Shown one piece after another: positions 7,337-15,773 of a stretch of DNA of 64,000 bases. Position numbers and translations under genes: made by a program. The notes below the pieces were generated by a model. That model saw nothing but the letters and a program-made list of their open reading frames with translations, was not told the origin of the DNA and did not search any database. The stretch is from an uncultured Oscillospiraceae bacterium (GTDB lineage: Bacteria; Bacillota; Clostridia; Oscillospirales; Oscillospiraceae): assembly GCA_934567355.1 (NCBI GenBank), contig CAKTJC010000013.1, positions 1 through 64,000 of the forward strand, given 5' to 3'. Each line of letters begins with the position of its first letter. Positions within the stretch are counted from its first letter, which is position 1.

Positions 7337-8302
7337 CCCCGCTGCATCCAGCATATTTTCAATAAAAATCCCATACCCAATATCCGGCGCGTTGACCAGG
7401 ACGTGGGTGACTGCGCCGATGAGCTTGCCATCCTGGATGATGGGGCTGCCGCTCATGCCCTGGACGATGCCGCCGGTGGCTTCCAGCAGGGTGCTGTCCG
7501 TGACCTTCAGCAGCATGTTGCGGCCGTCGGCGCGGCTGGCGGGGTAGACCTTGAGTATTTCCACGGAATAATCCCCGGTGGTAAAGTTGCTGACCGTGGA
7601 GCGGATGCTGGCCTGTCCGGTATGCACCTGCTCTGCGCTGCCGACGGGGATCGCTTCCCCCAGCCAGCCCTGGCGGGATTTGCCGAAAACGCCCTGCGGT
7701 GTGTTGCGGAGCAGCTCACCGCAGCTTTCCGCGCCCTCGCAGCTGCCGCGCAGCTGTCCGGGGTGCCCGCTTTTGCCTTTGGTGACGGACATGACCTGCG
7801 CCGGATAGGTGGAGCCCGCCGCCATCTGCATCAAAACACCGCTGTTGCCATTCACGCCGTGCCCCAGCGCCCCGAATTTTCCGGTGGCGGGGTCGTACCA
7901 GGTGACGGTGCCGATGCCGGAGATGCCCTGCTTTAGATAAACCCCCAGCTTTGCGCCGCCCTCTGTGGCGGCGATCTTTACCGTGGTCTCCAGCTCCTTG
8001 CCGCCCCGGCGGATGGTCAGGTGTGCCGCGTTGCCGGAAGCACTCAGCGCGTCGCGCATTTGCTGGGCACTGTGCACCGGCGTGCCGTTTACTTTGACAA
8101 TGCAGTCCCCGATTTTTAGTCCGGCATTTTTCGCATCCGCGCCGAGCGCATCGTCAAATGCCGCGATGGTGACGGTGTTGTCCCGCAGCTGCAAGCCCAC
8201 GGTCTGCCCCACGGGCACCAGCAGCGGCTCCGCAAGCCCCACCGGCGACAGCAAAATTACAAACAAAACTGCCAGCGCAGCAGTAAATTTCTTTCTCTTC
8301 AT
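7334..8302 (-). CDS. spoIVB: SpoIVB serine peptidase (sporulation)
   Basis: A 322-residue SpoIVB, the forespore-secreted serine protease that in Bacillus signals across the outer forespore membrane to activate pro-sigma-K processing. An N-terminal membrane/signal segment (FTAALAVLFVILLSPVGLA) is followed by a PDZ domain (about residues 50-115, with GLKIGDCIVKVNG) and the S55 peptidase domain with GALGHGV (catalytic His) and GMSGSPIIQDGKLIGAVTHV near residues 282-300 (catalytic Ser). It is somewhat shorter than the Bacillus protein. Start MKRKK has GGAGGG upstream. It shows that the organism is, or recently was, a spore former. Confidence 0.92.
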   Translation of the reverse strand: MKRKKFTAALAVLFVILLSPVGLAEPLLVPVGQTVGLQLRDNTVTIAAFDDALGADAKNAGLKIGDCIVKVNGTPVHSAQQMRDALSASGNAAHLTIRRGGKELETTVKIAATEGGAKLGVYLKQGISGIGTVTWYDPATGKFGALGHGVNGNSGVLMQMAAGSTYPAQVMSVTKGKSGHPGQLRGSCEGAESCGELLRNTPQGVFGKSRQGWLGEAIPVGSAEQVHTGQASIRSTVSNFTTGDYSVEILKVYPASRADGRNMLLKVTDSTLLEATGGIVQGMSGSPIIQDGKLIGAVTHVLVNAPDIGYGIFIENMLDAAG

Positions 8303-8503
8303 GTTCAGCCCTCCATTTCCTGCAACATTAATATGCCGCACTCGACGGATTGTAACCGCTGAAAAAGTCGAGAAATGAGGAAGTGTGTGGGCGATTTGTC
8401 AAAATGAGGTTGCAAAGAATTTTTCTTTGCTGTAAGATGGAGCGTACATGAAGAAGCCCTTTCTGCGCTTCATATAATTGTAAAAAAGAAATGAGACGAT
8501 CAA

Positions 8504-8965
8504 ATGAATGTAAATTTCCCGTCGCTTGCCCGTCAGCTCCGGGCGCTGACAGAGGATGTGCCCTATCAGATCAGCAACCTGGCCAATGCTGCGGCGCTGC
8601 TGTGGCAGGCGCTGCCGGAAATCAACTGGGTAGGCTTTTATAAGCTGATGGATGGCAAGCTGGTGCTCTCGCCATTCCAGGGCAAGCCCGCCTGCATCGA
8701 GATCCCCATGGGAAAAGGCGTGTGCGGCACGGCGGCGCAGCGGGGGGAAACGGTGCGCGTGGGCAATGTCCATGAATTCCCCGGCCACATCGCCTGTGAC
8801 AGTGCCTCCAATTCCGAGATCGTTCTTCCGATTTTCAGCGGCGCGTCCCTCTGGGGCGTACTGGACATCGACAGCCCGGTGCTCAACCGCTTTACAGAGG
8901 AAGATGAGCGGGGACTGACGGAAATAATAGCTGTTCTGAATGAAATGATCTCCAGAACGGAATGA
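8504..8965 (+). CDS. msrC: Free methionine-(R)-sulfoxide reductase (GAF domain)
   Basis: A 153-residue GAF-domain enzyme that reduces free methionine-R-sulfoxide. All three redox cysteines of the family are present at residues 64, 74 and 98 (ACIEIPMGKGVCG and HIACDSAS), with the same spacing as Cys84, Cys94 and Cys118 of the E. coli enzyme. The domain ends with GVLDIDSPVLNRFTEEDERG, as in the family. Length matches fully. The upstream ribosome site is weak. Role: repair of oxidised methionine using thioredoxin, which is encoded nearby at 13987-14292. Confidence 0.9.
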   Translation: MNVNFPSLARQLRALTEDVPYQISNLANAAALLWQALPEINWVGFYKLMDGKLVLSPFQGKPACIEIPMGKGVCGTAAQRGETVRVGNVHEFPGHIACDSASNSEIVLPIFSGASLWGVLDIDSPVLNRFTEEDERGLTEIIAVLNEMISRTE

Positions 8966-9083
8966 ATTTCCCGGTTTCGCTCTTGCATTTCAAACAAAAA
9001 TTGTGTAGAATAATCGGACATAGATGTGCCTTTCGCAGGAAAGTGTGCGCATGAACTATATTTTATAAAGGAGTAACATCATT

Positions 9084-10400
9084 ATGGGTTTGATCAAGGC
9101 ACTCGTAGGTTCAGCCGGCGGCGTTCTGGCAGATCAGTGGAAGGAATATTTTTACTGTGAGGCGATCCCCGAGACCATTCTGGCCGTAAAGGGACAGAAG
9201 CGCGTTTCCGGTCGTTCCTCCAATACCAGAGGCTCCGATAATATCATCTCCAACGGAAGCGTGATTGCCGTGGCGGACGGCCAGGCCATGATGATCGTCG
9301 ATCAGGGCAAGGTGGTGGAGTTCACCGCCGAGCCGGGTGAATTTACTTATGATGCTTCCAGCGAGCCCTCCATCTTCTGCGGCAGCCTGGGCGAGGGCAT
9401 CCTGAATACCTTCAAGACTGTCGGCAAGCGTTTCACCTTCGGCGGCGACACCGGCAAGGATCAGCGCGTGTATTATTTCAACCTCAAGGAGCTGGTGGGC
9501 AATAAATACGGCACGCCCAGCCCCGTGCCCTTCCGGGTGGTTGACCGGAACATCAATCTGGATTGGGAAATCTCCATCCGCTGCTTCGGCGAGTACAGCT
9601 TCCACATTTGCGACCCGCTGCTGTTCTATACCAATGTCTGCGGCAATTTTGCCGATGAGTACCCCCGCGAAAAGCTGGAGGGGCAGATGAAAACCGAGCT
9701 GCTCACGGCGCTGCAGCCCGCATTTGCAAAGATTTCCGATATGGGCATCCGCTACAGCAGCCTGCCCGGCCATACCATGGAGCTGGCCGACGCACTTAAC
9801 GAGGTGCTCTCCACCAAGTGGCGCAACCTGCGGGGCATTGAGATCGTCTCCTTCGGCGTTTCCAGCGTGAAAGCCTCTGAGGAAGACGAGAAGATGCTCA
9901 AGGATATGCAGCGCACTGCCGTCTACTCCAATCCCAATATGGCTGCCGCTTACGACGTGATGGCGCGCGGCGACGCTATGAAGGCTGCCGCCTCCAATAC
10001 CGCCGGGGCAATGACCGGCTTTATGGGCATGGGTATGGCACAGAACATGGGCGGCGGCACCAACGCCGCACAGCTGTTCCAGATGGGGCAGCAGCAGGCT
10101 GCCCCCCAGGCCGCCGCTCCTGCCGCCGGAAGCTGGAAATGCAGCTGCGGCGCCATTGCCACCGGCAAGTTCTGCACGGAGTGCGGTGCGAAGAAGCCCG
10201 AGGCTGCTGCCGGCTGGACCTGCTCCTGCGGCGCGGTGAACCAGGGAAAATTCTGCTCCAACTGCGGCGCAAGGAAACCGGCGGGCGTTCCGCAGTACCG
10301 CTGCGATAAGTGCGGCTGGGTTCCTGCCGATCCCAAGAATCCTCCGAAATTCTGCCCCGAGTGCGGCGACCCCTTCGGCGACGAAGACATCATCGTTTAA
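9084..10400 (+). CDS. ydjI: SPFH-domain protein with C-terminal zinc ribbons (YdjI-like)
   Basis: A 438-residue homologue of Bacillus YdjI ('virion core protein' domain). The SPFH-type domain spans about residues 20-300 (WKEYFYCEAIPETILAVKG near the start, then FRVVDRNINLDWEISIRCFG). A Met/Gly-rich linker (GFMGMGMAQNMGGGTNAAQL) leads to three Cys-pair zinc ribbons (CSCGAIATGKFCTECG, CSCGAVNQGKFCSNCG, CDKCGW...FCPECG). SPFH proteins form oligomeric membrane-associated scaffolds. In Bacillus the ydjGHI genes follow pspA in an envelope-stress operon; here they form a three-gene unit without pspA. AAAGGAG precedes the ATG. Confidence 0.85.
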   Translation: MGLIKALVGSAGGVLADQWKEYFYCEAIPETILAVKGQKRVSGRSSNTRGSDNIISNGSVIAVADGQAMMIVDQGKVVEFTAEPGEFTYDASSEPSIFCGSLGEGILNTFKTVGKRFTFGGDTGKDQRVYYFNLKELVGNKYGTPSPVPFRVVDRNINLDWEISIRCFGEYSFHICDPLLFYTNVCGNFADEYPREKLEGQMKTELLTALQPAFAKISDMGIRYSSLPGHTMELADALNEVLSTKWRNLRGIEIVSFGVSSVKASEEDEKMLKDMQRTAVYSNPNMAAAYDVMARGDAMKAAASNTAGAMTGFMGMGMAQNMGGGTNAAQLFQMGQQQAAPQAAAPAAGSWKCSCGAIATGKFCTECGAKKPEAAAGWTCSCGAVNQGKFCSNCGARKPAGVPQYRCDKCGWVPADPKNPPKFCPECGDPFGDEDIIV

Positions 10401-10466
10401 CCGGATTTTTCAGTGCCCTGCCTGCAAAAAGGGCAGGGCACCGTTGGTGAAAGGAGAGAATCGCCT

Positions 10467-11576
10467 GTGGCAAGTGAAATTACCAATTATCAGTGCCCGG
10501 CCTGCACGGGGCCGCTGCATTTTGGCAGCGAATCCGGGGTGCTGGAATGCGACTACTGCGGCAGCCGCTTTTCCGTTGAGGACATCGACCGGATGTATGC
10601 TGAAAAGAACGCCGATGCACAGGAGGCCACCGAGGAACGGGAGGCCAAAGAAAGCGTCCGGGAGGCGCAGTGGGATATGGATTCCGCCGGAGAGAACTGG
10701 GGCGCGGAGGGCGAAAACCTGCACGCCTACAATTGCCCCTCCTGCGGCGCGGAGCTGGTGTGCGACGAGACCACCGCTGCAACCTCCTGCCCCTATTGCG
10801 GCAACCCCAGCATCATTCCCGGTAAGCTCTCCGGCAGCAAGAAGCCGGATCTGATCATCCCCTTCAAGGTAGACAAGACCGCCGCCGTGGCTGCGCTGAA
10901 AAAGCATTACAACCATAAGCCCCTGCTCCCCAAGGCCTTCAGGGCGGAAAATCACGTCCAGGAGATCAAGGGCGTGTATGTGCCCTTCTGGCTGTTCGAT
11001 GCCCAGGTGGAGGGCGACATGACCTTCAAAACCACCCGGGTGCATACCCACACCACCCCGAAGGAATACATCACCGAAACCAGCCACTTCCTGGTGCACC
11101 GCGAGGGTACGCTGGATTTTGAAAATGTGCCGGTGGACGGCTCCTCCCAGATGCCGGATACTCACATGGATGCCATCGAGCCGTATGACTACGGTGAGCT
11201 GAAGCAGTTCTCTCTGTCGTATCTGCCCGGCTTCCTGGCCGACCAGTATGACGTTTCCAAGGAGGAGTGCGCCAAGCGCGCCAATGCCCGCTGCACCGCC
11301 AGCGTTGAGGATGCGCTGCGCAATACTGTGGTGGGCTATTCCAGCTGTGTCACCGTCAGCAAGGATGTGACCGTCAACCCCACTCGGGTGCGCTATGCGC
11401 TGATGCCGGTGTGGATGCTCTCCACCAAGTGGAAGGATAAGAACTTCCTCTTTGCCATGAACGGCCAGACCGGAAAGCTCATCGGCGACCTGCCCATCGA
11501 CAAGGGAAAGCTGGCGCTGTATTGCCTCGGCTCCTTTGTTGCGGCAGCGGCCGTGTCGCTGCTGTTCCTGCTGTAA
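10467..11576 (+). CDS. ydjG: TFIIB-type zinc-ribbon membrane protein (YdjG-like)
   Basis: A 369-residue protein with two N-terminal zinc ribbons: YQCPACTGPLHF with CDYCGSRF (residues 8-35) and YNCPSCGAELVCDETTAAT with CPYCGNP (about 90-115). The middle region KPDLIIPFKVDKTAA and VYVPFWLFDA is typical of the family, and a single C-terminal membrane helix (LALYCLGSFVAAAAVSLLFL) closes it. In Bacillus, YdjG and YdjH anchor PspA-type stress proteins at the membrane. GTG at 10467 is selected from AAAGGAGAG upstream and because the Cys motif begins immediately after. It is second in the ydjI-G-H operon. Confidence 0.85.
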   Translation: MASEITNYQCPACTGPLHFGSESGVLECDYCGSRFSVEDIDRMYAEKNADAQEATEEREAKESVREAQWDMDSAGENWGAEGENLHAYNCPSCGAELVCDETTAATSCPYCGNPSIIPGKLSGSKKPDLIIPFKVDKTAAVAALKKHYNHKPLLPKAFRAENHVQEIKGVYVPFWLFDAQVEGDMTFKTTRVHTHTTPKEYITETSHFLVHREGTLDFENVPVDGSSQMPDTHMDAIEPYDYGELKQFSLSYLPGFLADQYDVSKEECAKRANARCTASVEDALRNTVVGYSSCVTVSKDVTVNPTRVRYALMPVWMLSTKWKDKNFLFAMNGQTGKLIGDLPIDKGKLALYCLGSFVAAAAVSLLFLL

Positions 11577-11589
11577 GGAGGTGCCGGAT

Positions 11590-12417
11590 TTGAAGAGACG
11601 ATATTTTGCGGTTCTTTTCGCACTGATGCTCCTGGTCGGCTGCTTTGCCGTATCTGCCGCCGCGATCCAGGCGCAGCTTAACTACGTCACGGATGAAGCG
11701 GGGATCTTTTCTGCGTCGGAGCTGACGGCACTGGAAAATCGCGCCGCCGAAATCAGTGAAAAGTATCATTTCGGCGTGTACATTATCACGCTCCCGGATT
11801 ACCGGGATTATACCACTTCCTCCAGCGTGGAAACCTGCGCCATGGAGCTGTATGATGACAACGACTTGGGCTGGGACAGCGACAGAGCGGGCACGATGCT
11901 CCTGCTCAGCATGGAAGAGCGGGATTATGAGCTGGATTTCTACAGCAGCCGTGCAGACCGGATTTTTACGGAAGCTGGCCGGGATCGGATGGAAGATCGC
12001 TTCCTCCGCTATTTCCGGCAGGACGATTTCTATGGCGGCTTCCGGGAATACCTGAATACTTGTGAGGAGTGTCTCCTTGCCGCCGAAGAGGGTCACCCCG
12101 TAGGCGAGGGAGAAAGCCGGTATTCCGACCAGGATGAAAAGCCTTCTCCCGCGCTGGCGCTGATTCCCGGCGGCCTTGCAGCGCTCCTGGTGGGGATTTT
12201 CACCAGCGCCCCCATGCGTTCGGCCAGACAGCAGCGGGATGCGAACCAGTATGTGCAAGGCAGACTGAACCTGCGCAGGCGGTCGGATATGTTCCTGAAC
12301 CGCACCGTCACCCGCCGTCCCCGCAATACGGATCCCGGCAATTCCCATGGCTCCGGCGGCTCCCATTCCCACAGCTATTCCTCCGGCGGCCATTCCGGCC
12401 GGAGCGGTAAATTCTGA
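11590..12417 (+). CDS. ydjH: TPM-domain membrane protein (YdjH/YgcG-like)
   Basis: A 275-residue protein: signal/anchor segment (YFAVLFALMLLVGCFAVSAAA), a TPM (DUF477) domain at about residues 28-170 (NYVTDEAGIFSASELTALE, YIITLPDYRDYT), a second membrane helix near residue 190 (LALIPGGLAALLVGIF), and a Gly/Ser/His tail (GSGGSHSHSYSSGGHSGRSG), the usual C-terminal signature of this family. TTG start follows AAGGAGG thirteen bases after the previous stop, so the three genes are translationally linked. The family acts in envelope maintenance; exact activity is unknown. Confidence 0.85.
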   Translation: MKRRYFAVLFALMLLVGCFAVSAAAIQAQLNYVTDEAGIFSASELTALENRAAEISEKYHFGVYIITLPDYRDYTTSSSVETCAMELYDDNDLGWDSDRAGTMLLLSMEERDYELDFYSSRADRIFTEAGRDRMEDRFLRYFRQDDFYGGFREYLNTCEECLLAAEEGHPVGEGESRYSDQDEKPSPALALIPGGLAALLVGIFTSAPMRSARQQRDANQYVQGRLNLRRRSDMFLNRTVTRRPRNTDPGNSHGSGGSHSHSYSSGGHSGRSGKF

Positions 12418-12422
12418 TAAAG

Positions 12423-12453
12423 TGCCTCCAACTGTCCGGTTGGAGGCATTTTT
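12423..12453 (+). terminator. Terminator of the ydjI-G-H operon
   Basis: A perfect 10-bp stem TGCCTCCAAC / GTTGGAGGCA with a 6-base loop is followed by TTTTT. Confidence 0.93.
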
Positions 12454-12502
12454 AACGAATCACGTCGGGTTTTATGCGATAAAAAACGGCAGGAATGGAG
12501 AC

Positions 12503-12531
12503 TTTACATTGCCCCGGGATAGGAGTATAAT
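12503..12531 (+). promoter_or_regulatory. Promoter of the MATE exporter gene
   Basis: TTTACA (12503-12508) and a perfect TATAAT (12526-12531) are separated by 17 bases; the coding start is 36 bases downstream. Confidence 0.8.
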
Positions 12532-12566
12532 ACACATACGACTTTTGCTTTGGAAGGATTCAAGAA

Positions 12567-13937
12567 ATGAGAAAAACGGAAAGGAATATGCTGGAAGGCC
12601 CCCTGGCGATGAGTATTCTGACCTATACCATCCCCATCATCCTCACAAGCTATTTGCAGCTGCTGTTCAATGCGGCGGATCTGGTGGTGGTTGGCAGATT
12701 CTGCGGCAGCACGTCGGTGGCGGCAGTCGGCGCCACAGGCGCCATTACCAATCTGATTGTCAATTTGTTCATCGGACTGTCCGTGGGCGCGGGCGTCAGT
12801 GTGGCGCATGCCATCGGCGGTCGGGCGGATGAAGTTGTGCACCGCACGGTGCACACGGCGCTGCTTACCGCGCTGGTGGGCGGCGTGGTGCTCACGGCGG
12901 TGGGGGTGACATTCTCTCCCACGTTCCTGCGCTGGATGAACACCCCGGAAAATGTGCTCCCGCTGTCCAGCCTTTATATGCGCATTTATTTCGGCGGCAT
13001 CACCTTTACCATGGTGTATAATTACTGCACTTCCATTCTCCGCGCCGCCGGAGATACCCAGAGCCCCATGATCATTCTGATGGGCGCGGGTGTTCTGAAC
13101 ATTATATTGAACGTGGTATTTGTGGCGGTCTTCGACATGAACGTGGCCGGTGTCGCCTGGGCAACGGTGATTTCCCAGGCGCTTTCCGCCGCTGCGGTGA
13201 CGCTGGTGCTGATGCACCGCAAGGATGCCTGCCGGTTCTATCCCGGCAAAATGCGCTTCTACGCGCCCCAGCTGAAAAAAATTATCCGCATCGGGCTGCC
13301 CGCCGGGATCCAGGGCGCGACCTTCTCCATTTCCAATGTGATTATACAGTCGTCCATGAATTCCTTCGGCGAGACCATGGTTTCCGGCAATGCCGCCGTG
13401 TCCAACCTGGAGGGCTTCTGCTACAACGCTGTCAACGGCTTCCACCAGGCGGCGGTGAATTACATCGGCCAGAACGTGGGTGCGCACCAGTTTGAGCGGG
13501 TGAAAAAGGTGTTTGGCTGGTGTGTCCTGTATGCCACGCTGGCGGGGCTGCTCACCGGCGGACTGCTGGCGATTTTCCGCCGCTCGCTGCTCGGTATTTA
13601 CATCACCGATTCGCAGGAGGCGCTGGAGATCGGAATGACGCGCATCCTCTATACCTCTGCGCCCTATTTCCTCTTTGGCCTTCTGGATTCCGGCGGCGGC
13701 GCGCTGCGGGGCATGGGTGCATCCACACTCTCCATGCTCATCTCTGTCATTGGAATCTGCGGTTCCCGGCTGCTGTGGATCTTCACGATCTTCCAGATCC
13801 CCGAGCTGCATACGCCCGAGTGCCTGTATCTGTCCTATCCCATTTCCTGGGTGCTCACCCTGATCGCAGAGCTGATTGCATTCCCCATCGTGCACAAAAA
13901 GATGGTTCAAAGCGCCGGACAGACGGCAGCCGCATAG
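12567..13937 (+). CDS. MATE-family multidrug/Na+ antiporter
   Basis: A 456-residue integral membrane exporter of the MATE family with about 12 membrane helices in two homologous halves. The opening MLEGPLAMSILTYTIPIILT and LLFNAADLVVVGRFCG are the conserved first-helix signature; the second half begins IRIGLPAGIQGATFSISNVI. MATE proteins use H+ or Na+ gradients to expel organic cations or other compounds; the substrate is not evident. GGAAGGA lies nine bases upstream of the ATG. The gene is monocistronic and converges on trxA across a shared terminator. Confidence 0.9.
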   Translation: MRKTERNMLEGPLAMSILTYTIPIILTSYLQLLFNAADLVVVGRFCGSTSVAAVGATGAITNLIVNLFIGLSVGAGVSVAHAIGGRADEVVHRTVHTALLTALVGGVVLTAVGVTFSPTFLRWMNTPENVLPLSSLYMRIYFGGITFTMVYNYCTSILRAAGDTQSPMIILMGAGVLNIILNVVFVAVFDMNVAGVAWATVISQALSAAAVTLVLMHRKDACRFYPGKMRFYAPQLKKIIRIGLPAGIQGATFSISNVIIQSSMNSFGETMVSGNAAVSNLEGFCYNAVNGFHQAAVNYIGQNVGAHQFERVKKVFGWCVLYATLAGLLTGGLLAIFRRSLLGIYITDSQEALEIGMTRILYTSAPYFLFGLLDSGGGALRGMGASTLSMLISVIGICGSRLLWIFTIFQIPELHTPECLYLSYPISWVLTLIAELIAFPIVHKKMVQSAGQTAAA

Positions 13938-13939
13938 TA

Positions 13940-13982
13940 AAAAAGCAGACCCGATCCCGCAAAGGGAAAGGGTCTGCTTTCG
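13940..13982. terminator. Bidirectional terminator between MATE gene and trxA
   Basis: An 11-bp stem AAAGCAGACCC / GGGTCTGCTTT (13942-13952 with 13970-13980) has an A-rich left flank and T-rich right flank. Confidence 0.88.
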
Positions 13983-13986
13983 GCTT

Positions 13987-14292
13987 TTACAGCAGCGCCA
14001 GCATTTCTTCCTTGGAAATGACGCCGATGGATTTCTTTACGACTTCGCCGTTTTTGAATACCAGCAGGGTAGGAATGCTGGAAATGCCGTATTCCAGCGC
14101 CAGCTCCCGCTCCTCGTCCACATCCACCTTGCAGACGGTGACGTCCTGCCGCTCTTCGGCGACCTCTTCCAGCACCGGGGCGAGCATCCGGCAGGGACCG
14201 CACCAGGTGGCCCAGAAATCCACCAGGACGGGCTTGGAGCTCTCGTGGATGATCTTCTCAAAGCTTTCTTGATTCACATACAGAACGGACAT
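13987..14292 (-). CDS. trxA: Thioredoxin
   Basis: A 101-residue classical thioredoxin. The active site WCGPC is at residues 30-34 in VDFWATWCGPCRMLAP, and the cis-proline loop appears as SSIPTLLVFKNGEVV. It reduces disulfides in ribonucleotide reductase, peroxidases and methionine sulfoxide reductases. AAAGGAGG lies upstream of the ATG and a promoter lies at 14341-14369. No thioredoxin reductase is next to it. Confidence 0.95.
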   Translation of the reverse strand: MSVLYVNQESFEKIIHESSKPVLVDFWATWCGPCRMLAPVLEEVAEERQDVTVCKVDVDEERELALEYGISSIPTLLVFKNGEVVKKSIGVISKEEMLALL

Positions 14293-14340
14293 GGTTTATT
14301 TCCTCCTTTGACACATACAGTTTGTGCCATTTTTTCACTT

Positions 14341-14369
14341 ATCATAACGGATAATTTCGGAAAAAACAA
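14341..14369 (-). promoter_or_regulatory. Promoter of trxA
   Basis: On the minus strand TTGTTT (14364-14369) and TATGAT (14341-14346) are 17 bases apart. Confidence 0.65.
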
Positions 14370-14403
14370 GAAGGCTTTTTGAATATCCTGTAAACAACGC
14401 CCT

Positions 14404-14490
14404 TCAGGAACCTCTGAATAAATCGTCTGCGGCTGTGGACGGAAAATCTCTCGCTCACAGCTCCTGCCGATTTCATCAGAACTTCCTTAA
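14404..14490. repeat. Palindromic MITE-like element, copy 2 (short form)
   Basis: About 87 bp with ends AGGAACCTCTGAATAAATCG and, reverse complemented, AGGAAGTTCTGATGAAATCG. A second stem CTGTG / CACAG encloses the middle. It lacks the apex hairpin of the long copies. Its sequence matches, in reverse orientation, the arms of the copy at 42446. It lies between the trxA promoter and the promoter of the export operon. Confidence 0.8.
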
Positions 14491-14513
14491 AGAATACTTA
14501 AGCTTTCCCCGTG

Positions 14514-14542
14514 TTGATTTTTAAGGGCGGATGGATTATGAT
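14514..14542 (+). promoter_or_regulatory. Promoter of the MacAB-like export operon
   Basis: TTGATT (14514-14519) and TATGAT (14537-14542) are separated by 17 bases, 37 bases before the first start codon. Confidence 0.7.
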
Positions 14543-14579
14543 AGAGCAGACAAGTAAGACTTCATATGGAGGATTTTAT

Positions 14580-15773
14580 ATGAAAAAATTTGCCGCATGG
14601 ATTCTGGCGTGCTGCCTGCTGCTTGGGCTGGCGGCATGCTCCCAGAAGGAAACACATGTGTTTGTACAGAAGGTATCCGACCTTTCTCAGATGGGCGGGA
14701 TCGCGCCGACGGATAAGTTCAGCGGCATCGTGGTCTCTGAAAATGTGACGGAGATCAAGAAGGACAGCGATAAGGTCGTTGACCAGGTCTATGTCAAGCA
14801 GGGCGACGATGTGACGAAGGATCAGAAGCTTTTTTCCTATGATACGGAGCAGCTCCAGCTGACGCTGGATAAGCAACGCCTGGAAGCGGAGCAGCTGCAA
14901 TCGTCCATTGAGAATTATACCGAGCAGATCGCCCAGCTGGAAAAAGACCGGGACAGAACCTGGTCTTCCTCCGATAAGCTGAAATATACCCTTCAGATCC
15001 AGACCAACCAGATCGACCTGAAGGAATCGGAGCTGAAGCTGAAAACCAAGCAGTCCGAGGTGCAGAAATCGGAGCATCTGCTGGCCAATGCCGTGGTCAC
15101 GTCGCCGGTGGACGGCAGAGTTACCTCCCTGGGCGACGACCAGACCGATGAACACGGCAACCCCAAGGATGTCTACATTACCATCCAGCAGACCGGCACC
15201 TTCCGTGTCAAGGGCGTGCTGAACGAAATGCAGCGGGGCTCCATTGTGGAGGGCAACCGCATGCGCATTGCATCCCGCACAAATCCCGATGAATTCTGGA
15301 TGGGTACCGTTACCCTGGTGGACTACGAGAATCCCAACCAGAGCAGCGGCAACCGCTATATGTCCAGCTCCTCCGATGATATGAGCAATTCCACCAAGTA
15401 CCCCTTCTATGTGGAGCTGGACAGCAGCGACGATATGCTGCTGGGGCAGCATGTCTACCTGACCGTAGAGCAGGAGGAAGCGCCCGATACGCTGGACGGC
15501 CTGACGCTGGGCAGCTCCTTCGTCTGCTTTGACGAGGAGGGCAATTCCTATGTCTGGGCGGACAACGGCCAGGGCAGACTGGAAAAGCGCAGCGTAGAGC
15601 TGGGAGACTACGACGGGATGAATGATGTCTATCAGATTCTCTCCGGCCTGAGCGAGACGGACTATGTGGCGTTCCCGGATGAAACCGTGTGCGTGGAGGG
15701 AGCGCCCACCACTAAGACGGTGCAGCAGGCAGCCCCGTCGGCACAGTCCGCACAGGAGGGAACACCGGAATGA
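14580..15773 (+). CDS. Lipid-anchored membrane-fusion/adaptor protein (MacA/YknX-like)
   Basis: A 397-residue extracytoplasmic lipoprotein: signal peptide with lipobox LGLAAC (cleavage before Cys21), then the HlyD/MacA-type fold. The first lipoyl half (VVDQVYVKQGDDVTKDQKLFSYD) leads into a long coiled-coil hairpin (about residues 95-175, LDKQRLEAEQLQSSIENYTE onward), the second lipoyl half (VTSPVDGRVTSLGD), and beta-barrel domains. In Gram-positives such adaptors help MacB-type ABC exporters move peptides or lipids. It is the first gene of a four-gene operon and overlaps the ATPase gene by four bases (ATGA). Confidence 0.85.
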   Translation: MKKFAAWILACCLLLGLAACSQKETHVFVQKVSDLSQMGGIAPTDKFSGIVVSENVTEIKKDSDKVVDQVYVKQGDDVTKDQKLFSYDTEQLQLTLDKQRLEAEQLQSSIENYTEQIAQLEKDRDRTWSSSDKLKYTLQIQTNQIDLKESELKLKTKQSEVQKSEHLLANAVVTSPVDGRVTSLGDDQTDEHGNPKDVYITIQQTGTFRVKGVLNEMQRGSIVEGNRMRIASRTNPDEFWMGTVTLVDYENPNQSSGNRYMSSSSDDMSNSTKYPFYVELDSSDDMLLGQHVYLTVEQEEAPDTLDGLTLGSSFVCFDEEGNSYVWADNGQGRLEKRSVELGDYDGMNDVYQILSGLSETDYVAFPDETVCVEGAPTTKTVQQAAPSAQSAQEGTPE

